From contig WQXY01000021.1 in assembly GCA_009781515.1 (NCBI GenBank), positions 1 to 38,965 of the forward strand: a stretch of DNA of 38,965 bases, given 5' to 3'. A program made the position numbers and the translations under genes. Below the pieces are notes generated by a model. That model had not been told where the DNA came from, made no database searches, and saw nothing but the letters and a program-made list of their open reading frames with translations. Shown piece after piece: positions 1 through 7,571 of the stretch; within the stretch, counting starts at the first letter, position 1; each line of letters opens with the position of its first letter. The DNA comes from Oscillospiraceae bacterium. Its GTDB lineage: Bacteria; Bacillota; Clostridia; Oscillospirales; Oscillospiraceae.

Positions 1-1
1 C

Positions 2-88
2 CTTGAAATAACCGGCGATGAAATGACGCTTGAATTGAATTTAGCATTATTGAAAATAAAGCACACAGTAAAGCGCGGGAAGAAATAA
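2..88 (+). CDS. 3' end of an unidentified gene (left-edge partial)
   Basis: An open frame enters from the left edge and ends at TAA 86-88, giving about 28 residues with a lysine/arginine-rich end (VKRGKK). It stops just before a hairpin repeat, as a real gene would. No family is recognised from so short a tail, and it could be a chance open frame. Confidence 0.3.
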   Translation, partial: LEITGDEMTLELNLALLKIKHTVKRGKK

Positions 89-146
89 TGCCGGGGACAA
101 CCACCCCGGCACTTCGTGCCACCTCTCCAAGGAGGGGAATTTTGCA
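89..146 (+). repeat. GC-rich multi-hairpin interspersed repeat, copy 1
   Basis: This copy has three successive small palindromes: a 7-bp stem (90-96 with 104-110), GGCAC-ttc-GTGCC (108-120), and a CTCTCC/GGAGGGG stem ending in AATTTTG. The same core occurs at 314-355 (inverted) and 6304-6365. Such elements give spurious reading frames with the recurring peptide PALRATPPRRG. The function is unknown; it is probably a non-autonomous interspersed repeat of the chromosome. Confidence 0.8.
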
Positions 147-170
147 ACCTGCCGCCCGCGTTCTTTCGGT

Positions 171-242
171 CATTGCGGGCTTGACCCGCAATCTCACCCG
201 CCGTCATTGCGAGGAGCACATGGTGCGACGTGGCAATCCAGA
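171..242 (+). repeat. Second interspersed repeat family (CATTGCGAGG type)
   Basis: The first half is a perfect 8-bp hairpin (ATTGCGGG 172-179, CCCGCAAT 185-192). The second half (202-242) runs from CGTCATTGCGAGGAGC to GACGTGGCAATCCAGA and is nearly identical to 18343-18380 inside the tadA/ogg junction. It is a different family from the element at 89-146, although the two are side by side here. Confidence 0.75.
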
Positions 243-248
243 AATTCT

Positions 249-310
249 ATTAATATAAGGAGGGGCTGTGGAATGTATTTTTTATACGTGTTCCGCAGCC
301 TTATATTAAT
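249..310. repeat. Long imperfect hairpin between repeat copies
   Basis: The outer arms ATTAATATAA (249-258) and TTATATTAAT (301-310) pair perfectly over 10 bp. Inside them GGCTG/CAGCC and GGAA/TTCC also pair around a T-rich loop. It is sandwiched between two known repeat copies, so it is probably another part of a repeat mosaic rather than a gene for a structured RNA. Confidence 0.6.
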
Positions 311-313
311 TAC

Positions 314-355
314 ACTTCCCCTCCTCGGAGGGGTGGCACGAAGTGCCGGGGTGGT
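314..355 (-). repeat. GC-rich multi-hairpin interspersed repeat, copy 2 (inverted)
   Basis: Read on the minus strand this carries the same core as copy 1: CCCCGGCACTTCGTGCC, then a CCCCTCC/GGAGGGG stem. It lies in inverted orientation to copies 1 and 3. One or two loop bases differ while the stems are kept, which suggests selection on secondary structure or recent spread. Confidence 0.8.
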
Positions 356-363
356 TTTCGTAG

Positions 364-408
364 GGGCGACCACCTTATCACCATGTGACATGTGGTCGCC
401 CGTTTTTT
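364..408 (+). terminator. Strong stem-loop followed by a T run
   Basis: A perfect 10-bp stem (GGGCGACCAC 364-373 with GTGGTCGCCC 392-401) is followed by GTTTTTT. The loop itself can form a smaller hairpin. It has the shape of a factor-independent terminator on the plus strand, with no certain gene just upstream. It may be a repeat-borne terminator insulating the AbiE operon from the left. Confidence 0.6.
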
Positions 409-528
409 CATTTCTCAGATAATCTCTATAATTATGATTATAGTATACCTTTTTAGTTAAAATGGCAGTTTGCTTATAATCCCGGATCAAAACAAACTTA
501 TTATTCCACTATTTATTATAAAAATCAA

Positions 529-576
529 CTTGATAATTGTGCAAGTATGTAGTATAATGTGAGCATAATTATCAAG
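529..576 (+). promoter_or_regulatory. AbiE promoter with overlapping inverted-repeat operator
   Basis: The promoter has -35 TTGATA (530-535), a 17-base spacer and -10 TATAAT (553-558). Arms CTTGATAATTGTGC (529-542) and GCATAATTATCAAG (563-576) are inverted repeats with one mismatch in 14, one covering the -35 and the other the start region. Known AbiEi antitoxins repress their own promoter by binding such inverted repeats, so this is the likely autoregulatory operator. The GGGAGGT ribosome site follows at 578-584. Confidence 0.8.
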
Positions 577-591
577 AGGGAGGTATAAACT

Positions 592-1185
592 GTGTCATTA
601 CCTAACGAACTTTCATTGCTCTTGTCTGAACGTGGTGGTGTGTTTACAACAGCACAGGCAAATAGTGCAGGTGTGTCAAATGAGCGGTTATGCTTGTTAG
701 TAAAAGCCGGTGAGTTGGATAGGGTATCTTTTGGTGTTTATGCTGCTCCAGATGACTTCGCAGACAGAATGTATGCAATTCAACTACGCAAGCCAAAAGT
801 TATCTATTCGCATGATACCGCTTTTTTTCTGCATGATTTAACTGATAGAGATCCTATTAAATACTCCGTTACTGTTCCTACAGGATATAACGCTACGAGG
901 TTACGAGAAGATAATCTTGTTGTTTTTACTATTAAGCGTGAATTACACGAACTTGGAGTAATGCAGCTATCTTCAATGTTTGGTAATAATATCCATGTTT
1001 ATACTATGGAGCGTACAATTTGTGATTGTCTGCGAAGTAGAAGTTTAATGGACATTGCTATTGTAACGGATGCTGTAAAACGGTATGCAAAAAGAAAAGA
1101 GAGAAACTTGAATGTTCTTATGCAAATGGCAGAAACTTTTAAGGTAACAAAACTTCTCAGAAACTACATGGAGGTGCTTCTGTGA
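592..1185 (+). CDS. abiEi: AbiEi-family antitoxin (type IV toxin-antitoxin)
   Basis: This 197-residue protein resembles AbiEi antitoxins. The N-terminal part (about residues 5-45; FTTAQANSAGVSNERLCLLVKAGELDRV) is the winged-helix DNA-binding region of the family, followed by a short VYAAPD segment and the C-terminal antitoxin domain ending in a basic helix (KRYAKRKER). It starts at GTG with a strong ribosome site, GGGAGGT, eight bases upstream. The inverted-repeat operator at 529-576 fits autorepression by the winged helix. It overlaps the next gene by four bases (GTGA), the usual coupling of antitoxin and toxin. In the family the antitoxin opposes the nucleotidyltransferase toxin without a stable complex. 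Family recognition is by eye. Confidence 0.82.
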   Translation: MSLPNELSLLLSERGGVFTTAQANSAGVSNERLCLLVKAGELDRVSFGVYAAPDDFADRMYAIQLRKPKVIYSHDTAFFLHDLTDRDPIKYSVTVPTGYNATRLREDNLVVFTIKRELHELGVMQLSSMFGNNIHVYTMERTICDCLRSRSLMDIAIVTDAVKRYAKRKERNLNVLMQMAETFKVTKLLRNYMEVLL

Positions 1186-2003
1186 AAACTTCAACACAGT
1201 TAAATGCTAAAATCCGCAATCTTTCAGGTAAGCTAAATGTGGAGCATGAAGTACTACTGAGAAATTTCATTATGGAACGTTTTCTTGAAAGGATTTCTGT
1301 TTCAAACAGCAGAAGCAACTTTATCCTTAAGGGTGGTATGCTCATAGCCTCAGTTGTGGGGATAGATACTCGCAATACCATGGATATGGATGTTTCTATT
1401 GTCAATAATCCTGTTACAGAATCGGAAGTAGTATCTCTTGTAAATGATATTATTAACACACAAATAGATGATAATGTTGAGTTTTCTTACAAGAGTATTG
1501 AAGAAATCAGGGAAGAATCAGAATATTACGGTTTTCGCGTTTCTATTGGTGCAGCATTCGATAAAATCCGGCATACTATCAAAGTAGATATTTCCACAGG
1601 TGACACTATTACTCCAAAAGAGATTGAGTACAGTTATAAGCTAATGTTTGAGAATAGGGATATAAGCATCCTTGCGTATAACTTGGAAACAATACTTTCT
1701 GAAAAATATGAGACTATAATAACAAGAGGTGTTTTAAACACCCGCATGAGAGATTTTTATGATATATACATTCTAACATCTCTTTTTTCATATGATATTG
1801 ACATTTTTAATACGGCACTACAGAACACAGCAGCACAAAGAGGAACATTGGATCAGTTAATCGAATCAAAGAATTTACTCACCACAATTTCCAGTAGTCA
1901 GGTTATGGTCAATCTTTGGCTTGCGTATCAAACAAAGTATCCGTTTGCAACAGATGTCACTTGGGACATGGCGATTGCTGCAGTAAATAAGCTGACAGGT
2001 TGA
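1182..2003 (+). CDS. abiEii: AbiEii-family nucleotidyltransferase toxin
   Basis: This 273-residue protein has the DUF1814/AbiEii nucleotidyltransferase pattern. FILKGGMLIA (about 47-56) is the glycine-containing motif, and TMDMDVSI (about 69-76) supplies the paired acidic residues usual for metal and nucleotide binding. KVDIST (about 144-149) is the third acidic strand, and LAYNLETILSEKYETI followed by RMRDFYDIYIL is the conserved lysine/aspartate helix region. Family members transfer nucleotides to tRNA or other targets and stop growth, and some give abortive phage resistance. The start is GTG, four bases inside abiEi, with GGAGG at 1170-1174. All key motifs are present, so the toxin is probably active. 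Confidence 0.83.
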   Translation: MKTSTQLNAKIRNLSGKLNVEHEVLLRNFIMERFLERISVSNSRSNFILKGGMLIASVVGIDTRNTMDMDVSIVNNPVTESEVVSLVNDIINTQIDDNVEFSYKSIEEIREESEYYGFRVSIGAAFDKIRHTIKVDISTGDTITPKEIEYSYKLMFENRDISILAYNLETILSEKYETIITRGVLNTRMRDFYDIYILTSLFSYDIDIFNTALQNTAAQRGTLDQLIESKNLLTTISSSQVMVNLWLAYQTKYPFATDVTWDMAIAAVNKLTG

Positions 2004-2024
2004 ATTTAACAGTATCAACATAAT

Positions 2025-2069
2025 AAAGACTGTTGACGCTTCCCAAAAGGGATAACGACAACCGTCTTT
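2025..2069. terminator. Imperfect hairpin between convergent genes
   Basis: AAAGAC-t-GTTG (2025-2034) pairs with CAAC-c-GTCTTT (2059-2069), and CCC/GGG pairs near the loop. A TTTTTT run lies about 20 bases further on. It sits between abiEii (plus) and the kinase gene (minus). The T run is too far away for a textbook terminator, so the call is tentative. Confidence 0.35.
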
Positions 2070-2174
2070 CATCTTAACAATTTTTTAGAGTAATATTGGA
2101 TTGTAAACTATCATGTTTTATAGAAATAATCAAATATGTTGTTTATAAGGACACTTCTTGAGTTCCAAACGAGT

Positions 2175-4097
2175 TTATTTTTGCGGCTCGTAAATAAAGC
2201 CAAACTTCATTTCCACCCATTCCGGCGGAGCATATCCGGAGGGTGGATTTGTTGCATTGGTGTCAATTGTAGCTTGGATTGATGCGATTGATGCGCGGTT
2301 TTCACTATCTTCCAAATCGATGAAATTGTTTCTGATTGCCAAAAAACATAACTTGTTAAAATTTTCAAATACCGATAAATTTGTGAGGTTGTTATTTCGC
2401 GCTTCTATGAACATTATGTTATTATCTGCCGGAACTATAAAAGTTTGCTCAGAAACATCATTACTCCAAAACCACAAATACCTTAAATTAATATTGTTGG
2501 ATAGATTAAGAGCAGTGAGATAATTTTCACCGCATATAAACTCTCTGAGTGCAATTTGGTTGGATACATCAAGTGTTGTAAGATGATTTGCCTTCAAGTC
2601 AAGAATTTCTATTAAAGTATTTTCCGTTATATCAATATCGGTAAGATTATTTTCTTGTAATGTAAGCCATGTAAGTTTTGGTAAATCTGTTAAATCAAGA
2701 TGCGTTAGTCCGTTTCCGCTTAAGTCCAAATGGCGGAGAATGGTATTTTCGGAAAAATTGACATTGGTGATGTTGTTGTTTGAAACACTTAAGTGTTCCA
2801 TATAGGATAATCCTGTGACATCAAGCTCACCGGTTAGTCCGACAGTAGTATTCATTTCATTATTATACCAATTATTCCAGTATCTTATTGATATTATACG
2901 AAGTTCACCGGATTCTTCGCGCCAACGAACACCGTTATATCTGTTTTGTCCGGTGCTCCACTCCCACGTTTCAGGGTCATTTAGGTCAAAATTCGGGTTG
3001 ACAGATTTGATTGCATCGGCATTTCCTGCATGATTATTTCCTTGCAAGAAAAATGTAATCATTTTTTGGTAATCATTATCGTTATAACCTTCAGGTGTCG
3101 GATAAATATCGCTATAATCTACAATGGGATTTTCTCCCATGTCGCTTGTAGTATCGGGAGCATTGTTGGCATCCGGAGTAGGTGCAATTATTTGTGCAGG
3201 AGGAGAAAGGTCAACAGCTGCATTTCCGACAGCGCTTTCCCAAATCATAATTCCTGCAAATAGAGCAACCATACAACATATTAAACTCGCTACAGTTGCT
3301 ACTACAACACATTTGTCTTTGTTCTTGTAAGCGAAAAGAGCTTTTTTCAACTCTTCAGCACTCTGGAATCGCATTTTTGGTGCTATTTCGGTACATTTCG
3401 CTGCGATTTTTTCAAGCGTTTTATCATCAATCGTCACTTTAGCGTCCGTAGATCCCGTGAGCCAATAGCGCATCAAAACACCAACAGAATAGATATCACT
3501 GCGACAGTCGGTTTGAGCGAAGCCGTATTGTTCAGGCGGAGCAAACTGATGAGTGCCGAAATAAGTTGTGTCCTGTTTGGCATTTTTAGAATATTTCCTT
3601 GCAATACCAAAGTCGATCAGCATAATTGAATTATCTTGAGGGTTAATTATGATATTGGAAGGCTTAATATCTCTGTGAATTATCGGCTCGGGTTGATTAT
3701 GTAAGTAAATAAGAATATCACACAGTGAAATAAGAACATTTACTGCTTGTAACAAATTGACATCATGCATCCCGGTAAGATACTCACTTAGGGGTTCACC
3801 TTTAATAAATCGACGCAGTGTATATTGTGTTCCACCTTGTTCTATTACTTCATTAAACTCAGGGAGTCCTTTATGATTAAGTCCGTGCAACAGTCTTGCT
3901 TCATCTGCTTCTGTTCCTGAATTTTCATGCGTCTTTAACACATACAAATCACCGGTAGTATTTTCCTTCATAACAAAAGTTTCACCAAACTCGCTTTCAA
4001 TACATTCAAGCGCGGTGAAACGCCCGGAAATCTCCGGTGGAAATATGGTTTTTTCATAGTTGGCACTTAAAAAGCTGTCCAGCAGTTTTTTATTCAT
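2175..4097 (-). CDS. Membrane Ser/Thr protein kinase with leucine-rich-repeat ectodomain
   Basis: This 640-residue protein has three parts. Residues about 25-255 are a Hanks-type kinase: candidate lysine K55 (LYVLK), catalytic loop HRDIKPSN with D143 and N148, DFG at 162-164, and APPEQYG at 186-192 replacing APE. No clear glycine-rich loop is seen. Residues about 263-285 are one transmembrane segment. Residues about 295-640 should be outside the cell: a proline/threonine/asparagine linker, a GYNDNDYQ segment (about 338-345), then roughly eight leucine-rich repeats (LDLSGNGLTHLDLTDLPKL pattern, about 420-610). The layout is that of a receptor kinase with the kinase N-terminal. It overlaps the upstream HTH gene by four bases (ATGA). 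The ligand and substrates are unknown. Confidence 0.85.
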   Translation of the reverse strand: MNKKLLDSFLSANYEKTIFPPEISGRFTALECIESEFGETFVMKENTTGDLYVLKTHENSGTEADEARLLHGLNHKGLPEFNEVIEQGGTQYTLRRFIKGEPLSEYLTGMHDVNLLQAVNVLISLCDILIYLHNQPEPIIHRDIKPSNIIINPQDNSIMLIDFGIARKYSKNAKQDTTYFGTHQFAPPEQYGFAQTDCRSDIYSVGVLMRYWLTGSTDAKVTIDDKTLEKIAAKCTEIAPKMRFQSAEELKKALFAYKNKDKCVVVATVASLICCMVALFAGIMIWESAVGNAAVDLSPPAQIIAPTPDANNAPDTTSDMGENPIVDYSDIYPTPEGYNDNDYQKMITFFLQGNNHAGNADAIKSVNPNFDLNDPETWEWSTGQNRYNGVRWREESGELRIISIRYWNNWYNNEMNTTVGLTGELDVTGLSYMEHLSVSNNNITNVNFSENTILRHLDLSGNGLTHLDLTDLPKLTWLTLQENNLTDIDITENTLIEILDLKANHLTTLDVSNQIALREFICGENYLTALNLSNNINLRYLWFWSNDVSEQTFIVPADNNIMFIEARNNNLTNLSVFENFNKLCFLAIRNNFIDLEDSENRASIASIQATIDTNATNPPSGYAPPEWVEMKFGFIYEPQK

Positions 4098-4537
4098 CTG
4101 TCCTCGCCAAGAATGGTAACTGATAGTTCGTATAAAGCTTCCTGTACAGATGCGACATCATAACCGTGATTTAGTGCATGAATAATAACAGCATCACGAG
4201 TTATTTTCGGATAAAGTGCTGTTTTTCTCGCAACTCTCAAAAGCTCTTGTGTTTCATCATAATTCATTTCAAAACTGAACGCAAGTTGAATTACTCTGTC
4301 ACGGGAAGGATTACGTTCACCATTGAATATCTGGTACCCATACGTTTTAGAGATATCAGCTTTTTTTATTATCCTATCGCGTGAAACACCCTTTTGTACA
4401 CAAAGTTGACTAATGTAGTCGTGAAATACAGGATATAAATCCATATCCTCGTTATACCGCTTAATAAAACGATTAATCGAGGATGTTTTCAACAGTTTAT
4501 TCAAAAATTCATTGGTTGGAATTTTCTTATCCGACAT
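4094..4537 (-). CDS. Small helix-turn-helix (XRE-like) protein coupled to the kinase
   Basis: This 147-residue protein has a lambda-repressor-like helix-turn-helix at about residues 42-101 (QKGVSRDRIIKKADISKTYGYQIFNGERNPSRDRVIQLA, read in parts), which is the XRE pattern. The N-terminal 40 residues and a C-terminal helical tail (about 105-147) are of unknown role. The start ATG is preceded by AGGT. Its stop overlaps the kinase start (ATGA), so the two are translationally coupled and probably work together. One inference is that this is a DNA-binding regulator phosphorylated or controlled by the kinase; an adaptor is another possibility. Confidence 0.75.
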   Translation of the reverse strand: MSDKKIPTNEFLNKLLKTSSINRFIKRYNEDMDLYPVFHDYISQLCVQKGVSRDRIIKKADISKTYGYQIFNGERNPSRDRVIQLAFSFEMNYDETQELLRVARKTALYPKITRDAVIIHALNHGYDVASVQEALYELSVTILGEDR

Positions 4538-4581
4538 TATTTCAAACCTATGATTAAAGTGTGTTGGTAAATATAGAGGTC

Positions 4582-4609
4582 ATTATATCACTAACAGGAT
4601 TTTTTGCAA
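4582..4609 (-). promoter_or_regulatory. Promoter of the HTH-kinase operon
   Basis: On the minus strand -35 TTGCAA (4609-4604), a 16-base spacer and -10 TATAAT (4587-4582) lie about 45 bases before the HTH start. The same gap must hold the divergent xylanase promoter, but no confident -35/-10 pair is seen for that gene. Confidence 0.55.
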
Positions 4610-4686
4610 GTCCGCAAGTTGCGTACCCATCTCAATATTCATTTGTGCTATAAATATCAGTATATTGTTTAGAGAGGTATTGTATT

Positions 4687-6030
4687 ATGTTAAAATTAAA
4701 ATCAAGAATTCTTATTTCTATGCTAATAATTTTCTCAATATTATCAACTACTGTCGCATGTAATAATGAAGAAGTAGTTCAGCCACCGGATGTGTCATCA
4801 ACACCTACGCCGACTTCGATTCCGACTCCGCCTCTTACCCCACCGAATGATACCAACAATGGCGGTGATGAAACACTTGTACATACTCCTGACCCTTATC
4901 TAAGAGGCGTGCTGCCGGAAGCAAGCGCTGACTCTCTTCGGGGAGCGTATGCGGAAATATTTGAGTACATGGGAGCAGCAACATATAATGAACACTACGC
5001 AAACTTACCAAGTGCTCTTCAAGGTAACAGCCTTGAATTCATTAAAGAACACTATAATAGTATTACTGCTGAAAATGAAATGAAACAAGAGAATGTTTTT
5101 GTTTCTACTGAATGGTCATGGGAAACAGGGCATCAGAAAGCCAGCCTTTTAACAATAGATGCTGCACTTGAGCGAGGCTATGTAGTTCCCGACGGATATG
5201 AAGATGCATTTGTACCGGAAATTAATTTTAAAAGAATAGAAAACTTTATTAAGATTGCTTATGAAGAAGGATTGTCGGTTCGTTATCACGCGCTGATATG
5301 GCACAGCCAAGTACCCAAATGGTTTTATATAGAAGACTATAAAGATGAAGGAAATCTTGTTTCGCAAAACATAATGAATAAACGTATTGAGTACTTTATT
5401 AAGACTGTTTTGAAACTGACTTATGAAAGCCCTTACGGTGATGCCGTTTATTCATGGGATGTAGTAAATGAGTTCTTTTCAAATTATAATACAGAACTCT
5501 ACAAGATATACAACAATACCGACGTATATGTAATAAATGCTTTTAATTACGCTCATGAGCAGCTGGTAGAAATGGGAATACGATCCGAAGTAAGCTTAAT
5601 ATTAAATGAAGCACAAGAGCAACGTTATGTTGACAGAATGGTTAATTTAGTCAATAAAATAAATGATGGTGGTGTTATACGTTGTGATGGAGTTGGCTTA
5701 CAAGGGCATTATAGTATAGGAAGTCCAACAATAAGTGATATAGCAAAAATGATTGATTCATTCTCTAATGCCGGATTTGAAATACATTATACAGAAATTG
5801 ATGTTGCTGTAAGAGGTTCACAAACTCTTGAAGATCAAGCAACGTATTACGGTGAATTTTTTAGTATGCTTGTAGCAAAGAAAAAAGAAGGTGCGAATAT
5901 AACAAGCATTACGTTTTGGGGGCTTTTTGACAGCGGATCATGGCTTGAAGCAGAAAAACCATTACTCTTCTCCGATATAGACACTCCAAAACCTGCTTTT
6001 TATGCTGTAATAGATGCAGCAAGTAAATAA
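4687..6030 (+). CDS. GH10 endo-1,4-beta-xylanase, predicted lipoprotein
   Basis: This is a glycoside hydrolase family 10 enzyme that cuts xylan chains with retention of configuration. The acid/base is E262 in WDVVNE and the nucleophile is E370 in HYTEID. Substrate-site residues include the HALIWHSQ (201-208), QGH (339-341) and TFWGLFD (409-415) motifs. The N terminus is a hydrophobic signal ending at C25 (TTVAC), a weak lipobox because T replaces the usual leucine at -3. A Pro/Thr/Ser linker (about 33-55) then leads to the catalytic domain (about 75-445), so the enzyme is probably tethered at the outer face of the membrane. There is no carbohydrate-binding module. AGAGAGGT precedes the ATG. 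It stands alone, with no transporter or sugar regulator beside it. Confidence 0.93.
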   Translation: MLKLKSRILISMLIIFSILSTTVACNNEEVVQPPDVSSTPTPTSIPTPPLTPPNDTNNGGDETLVHTPDPYLRGVLPEASADSLRGAYAEIFEYMGAATYNEHYANLPSALQGNSLEFIKEHYNSITAENEMKQENVFVSTEWSWETGHQKASLLTIDAALERGYVVPDGYEDAFVPEINFKRIENFIKIAYEEGLSVRYHALIWHSQVPKWFYIEDYKDEGNLVSQNIMNKRIEYFIKTVLKLTYESPYGDAVYSWDVVNEFFSNYNTELYKIYNNTDVYVINAFNYAHEQLVEMGIRSEVSLILNEAQEQRYVDRMVNLVNKINDGGVIRCDGVGLQGHYSIGSPTISDIAKMIDSFSNAGFEIHYTEIDVAVRGSQTLEDQATYYGEFFSMLVAKKKEGANITSITFWGLFDSGSWLEAEKPLLFSDIDTPKPAFYAVIDAASK

Positions 6031-6156
6031 AAATTCTGACCGTTATGAAGTTGTGTTAAGCAGACCGATTATGCCTAATAAAGATTTTTGATATCAAATT
6101 AAGTATATTCACATTTTACCTACATAGTATATAAATTTACTGTCTTGTGGTCAGTT

Positions 6157-6176
6157 TTTTCTGCTACCGCAGAAAA
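6157..6176. terminator. Small perfect hairpin downstream of the xylanase gene
   Basis: TTTTCTGC (6157-6164) and GCAGAAAA (6169-6176) form an 8-bp stem with a TACC loop. No T run follows on either strand, so termination is uncertain. The remainder of 6031-6300 shows no gene or recognisable element. Confidence 0.3.
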
Positions 6177-6303
6177 GAAAATTAACCAAGAACATCATAA
6201 CACAGACAAGGGTAACACACAATGTCACTTCCTCTGGAAGGCAGTAAGTTACACGCTTCATCATTATATTTAGAAATTCACACTTTAGATGTGAGTTTTT
6301 CAG

Positions 6304-6365
6304 AGGGGTTGGAATTTTTCAACCCCCCGGCACTTCGTGCCACCCCTCCAAGGAGGGGAATTTTG
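6304..6365 (+). repeat. GC-rich multi-hairpin interspersed repeat, copy 3
   Basis: The first stem is GGGGTTG/CAACCCC (6306-6312 with 6320-6326). Then come the shared core GGCAC-ttc-GTGCC and CCCCTCC-aa-GGAGGGG, ending AATTTT. It is in direct orientation to copy 1 (89-146), and together they bracket the accessory island. The first stem differs in sequence from copy 1 but pairs equally well. Confidence 0.8.
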
Positions 6366-6380
6366 CCCTCTTCACACCAT

Positions 6381-7571
6381 TCAAAATCCCATTTGTTCTA
6401 CGAACTTGTCGTTAAAGAACGCTATTGACGACAGCTCGACATATTCGCAGTGCTCACGTATTTTTTCAAGACGCTCTTGTGCATCACTGCACAGGAGCGT
6501 TTTTACCGCACCCTCGCCCGCTGTGTTTCCAAGCACTTTTGCTACAGGCAGCAGGCTTTTTGGAATAAGTCCGATACGCGCAGCACTTTTTAGATCCATA
6601 TAACTTCCAAAACCCCCTGCAAGCGCAAGCAGCTTTACGTCCGTTTCCGATATTCCCGCAAAATGCAGCAGCACTTCAATGCCTGCGGCTATGGCGGCTT
6701 TTGCGAGCTGCAATTTTCTTATATCCTCTGCCGTTATAAAAATATCCGAGGCTTCATCAAGATAAAACCTGTCTTTGCCAAGAAGCCTGCCTGTGCTGTC
6801 AACGGTGCCTATGTCAAGCAGCACTGCAAGCAAATCTAAAAGCCCCGAGCCGCACAATCCCTTTGGTCTGCCACCGCCGATTACGGAAAATTCTATTTTC
6901 CCGCTACCGCCCGACCAAACATGGTCAACTGCCCCGTCGATTGCTGCCATGCCTTTTGTTATTTCCGCACCCTCAAAAGCAGGACCCGCTGCGGTTGCGC
7001 AGCAGTAATATGTATCTTTGTGTTTTAGTACTAACTCACCGTTTGTGCCGATGTCAATAAAAAGTGCAGGCTTATTTTCATTTTCAAAGTCTGCGGCAAA
7101 AAGCCCTGCCGTTATATCGCCGCCGACGTACGCAGACACTGCAGGTGTGTAGTATATTTTTGCGTTATCTGCGACGGGCAGATTATCCCACACAGGAAGC
7201 TCCCCTCCAAAGAGGCTCACAGGTGTAAACGGAGCTTTTCCCAAGCTGACAGGTGAAAGACCTGCAACCAAATGCTGCATAACGGTGTTTGCGGCAACCG
7301 TAATTTTTATTATTTGCTCAGTTTTTACATCTGCGGACACGCAAGCCGCCTTTATCATTGACGATAACTGCTCTGTAATAACCTGTGTCGGTTTTTCATG
7401 TCCGTTATCGGAAGAGTAACGGATACGGCTTGTTACATCAGCGCCATAAATATCTTGGGCATTTGTATCGCCTGTTGTGGCAATCACAACACCCGTTTCC
7501 ATGTCAACCAAATATACCGCAACGGTTGTTGTGCCGACATCAATCGCAATGCCATAATTTTTATCACTCAT
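6381..7571 (-). CDS. ASKHA-fold ATPase related to corrinoid reductive activators (DUF4445-like)
   Basis: This 396-residue protein has the ASKHA nucleotide-binding pattern: phosphate-1 motif IAIDVGTTTVAVYLVD (8-23), a second phosphate motif FIDIGTNGELVL (about 176-187), and the adenosine motif LLALAGGFGSY (about 331-341). It matches the C-terminal ATPase half of RACo/RamA-type proteins, which use ATP to reactivate oxidised corrinoid proteins. Those proteins normally also carry an N-terminal 2Fe-2S ferredoxin domain, which is absent here. There is no room for it, because the ATG overlaps the miaB stop by four bases. The likely electron donor would be a separate protein. No corrinoid methyltransferase is in the window, so the partner is unknown. 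Confidence 0.75.
   Translation of the reverse strand: MSDKNYGIAIDVGTTTVAVYLVDMETGVVIATTGDTNAQDIYGADVTSRIRYSSDNGHEKPTQVITEQLSSMIKAACVSADVKTEQIIKITVAANTVMQHLVAGLSPVSLGKAPFTPVSLFGGELPVWDNLPVADNAKIYYTPAVSAYVGGDITAGLFAADFENENKPALFIDIGTNGELVLKHKDTYYCCATAAGPAFEGAEITKGMAAIDGAVDHVWSGGSGKIEFSVIGGGRPKGLCGSGLLDLLAVLLDIGTVDSTGRLLGKDRFYLDEASDIFITAEDIRKLQLAKAAIAAGIEVLLHFAGISETDVKLLALAGGFGSYMDLKSAARIGLIPKSLLPVAKVLGNTAGEGAVKTLLCSDAQERLEKIREHCEYVELSSIAFFNDKFVEQMGF

Noticed and set aside
194-490. Open frames through 194-490 on both strands
   Set aside because: They consist of repeat sequence and give the recurring PALRATPPRRG-type peptide; there is no ribosome site or family support.
2185-2199. 15-base match (GGCTCGTAAATAAAG) between the kinase gene end and the minus strand of the mfd end (33005-33019)
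   Set aside because: It is short and AT-rich, and the surrounding sequence differs; it is best taken as chance unless a genome search finds more copies.
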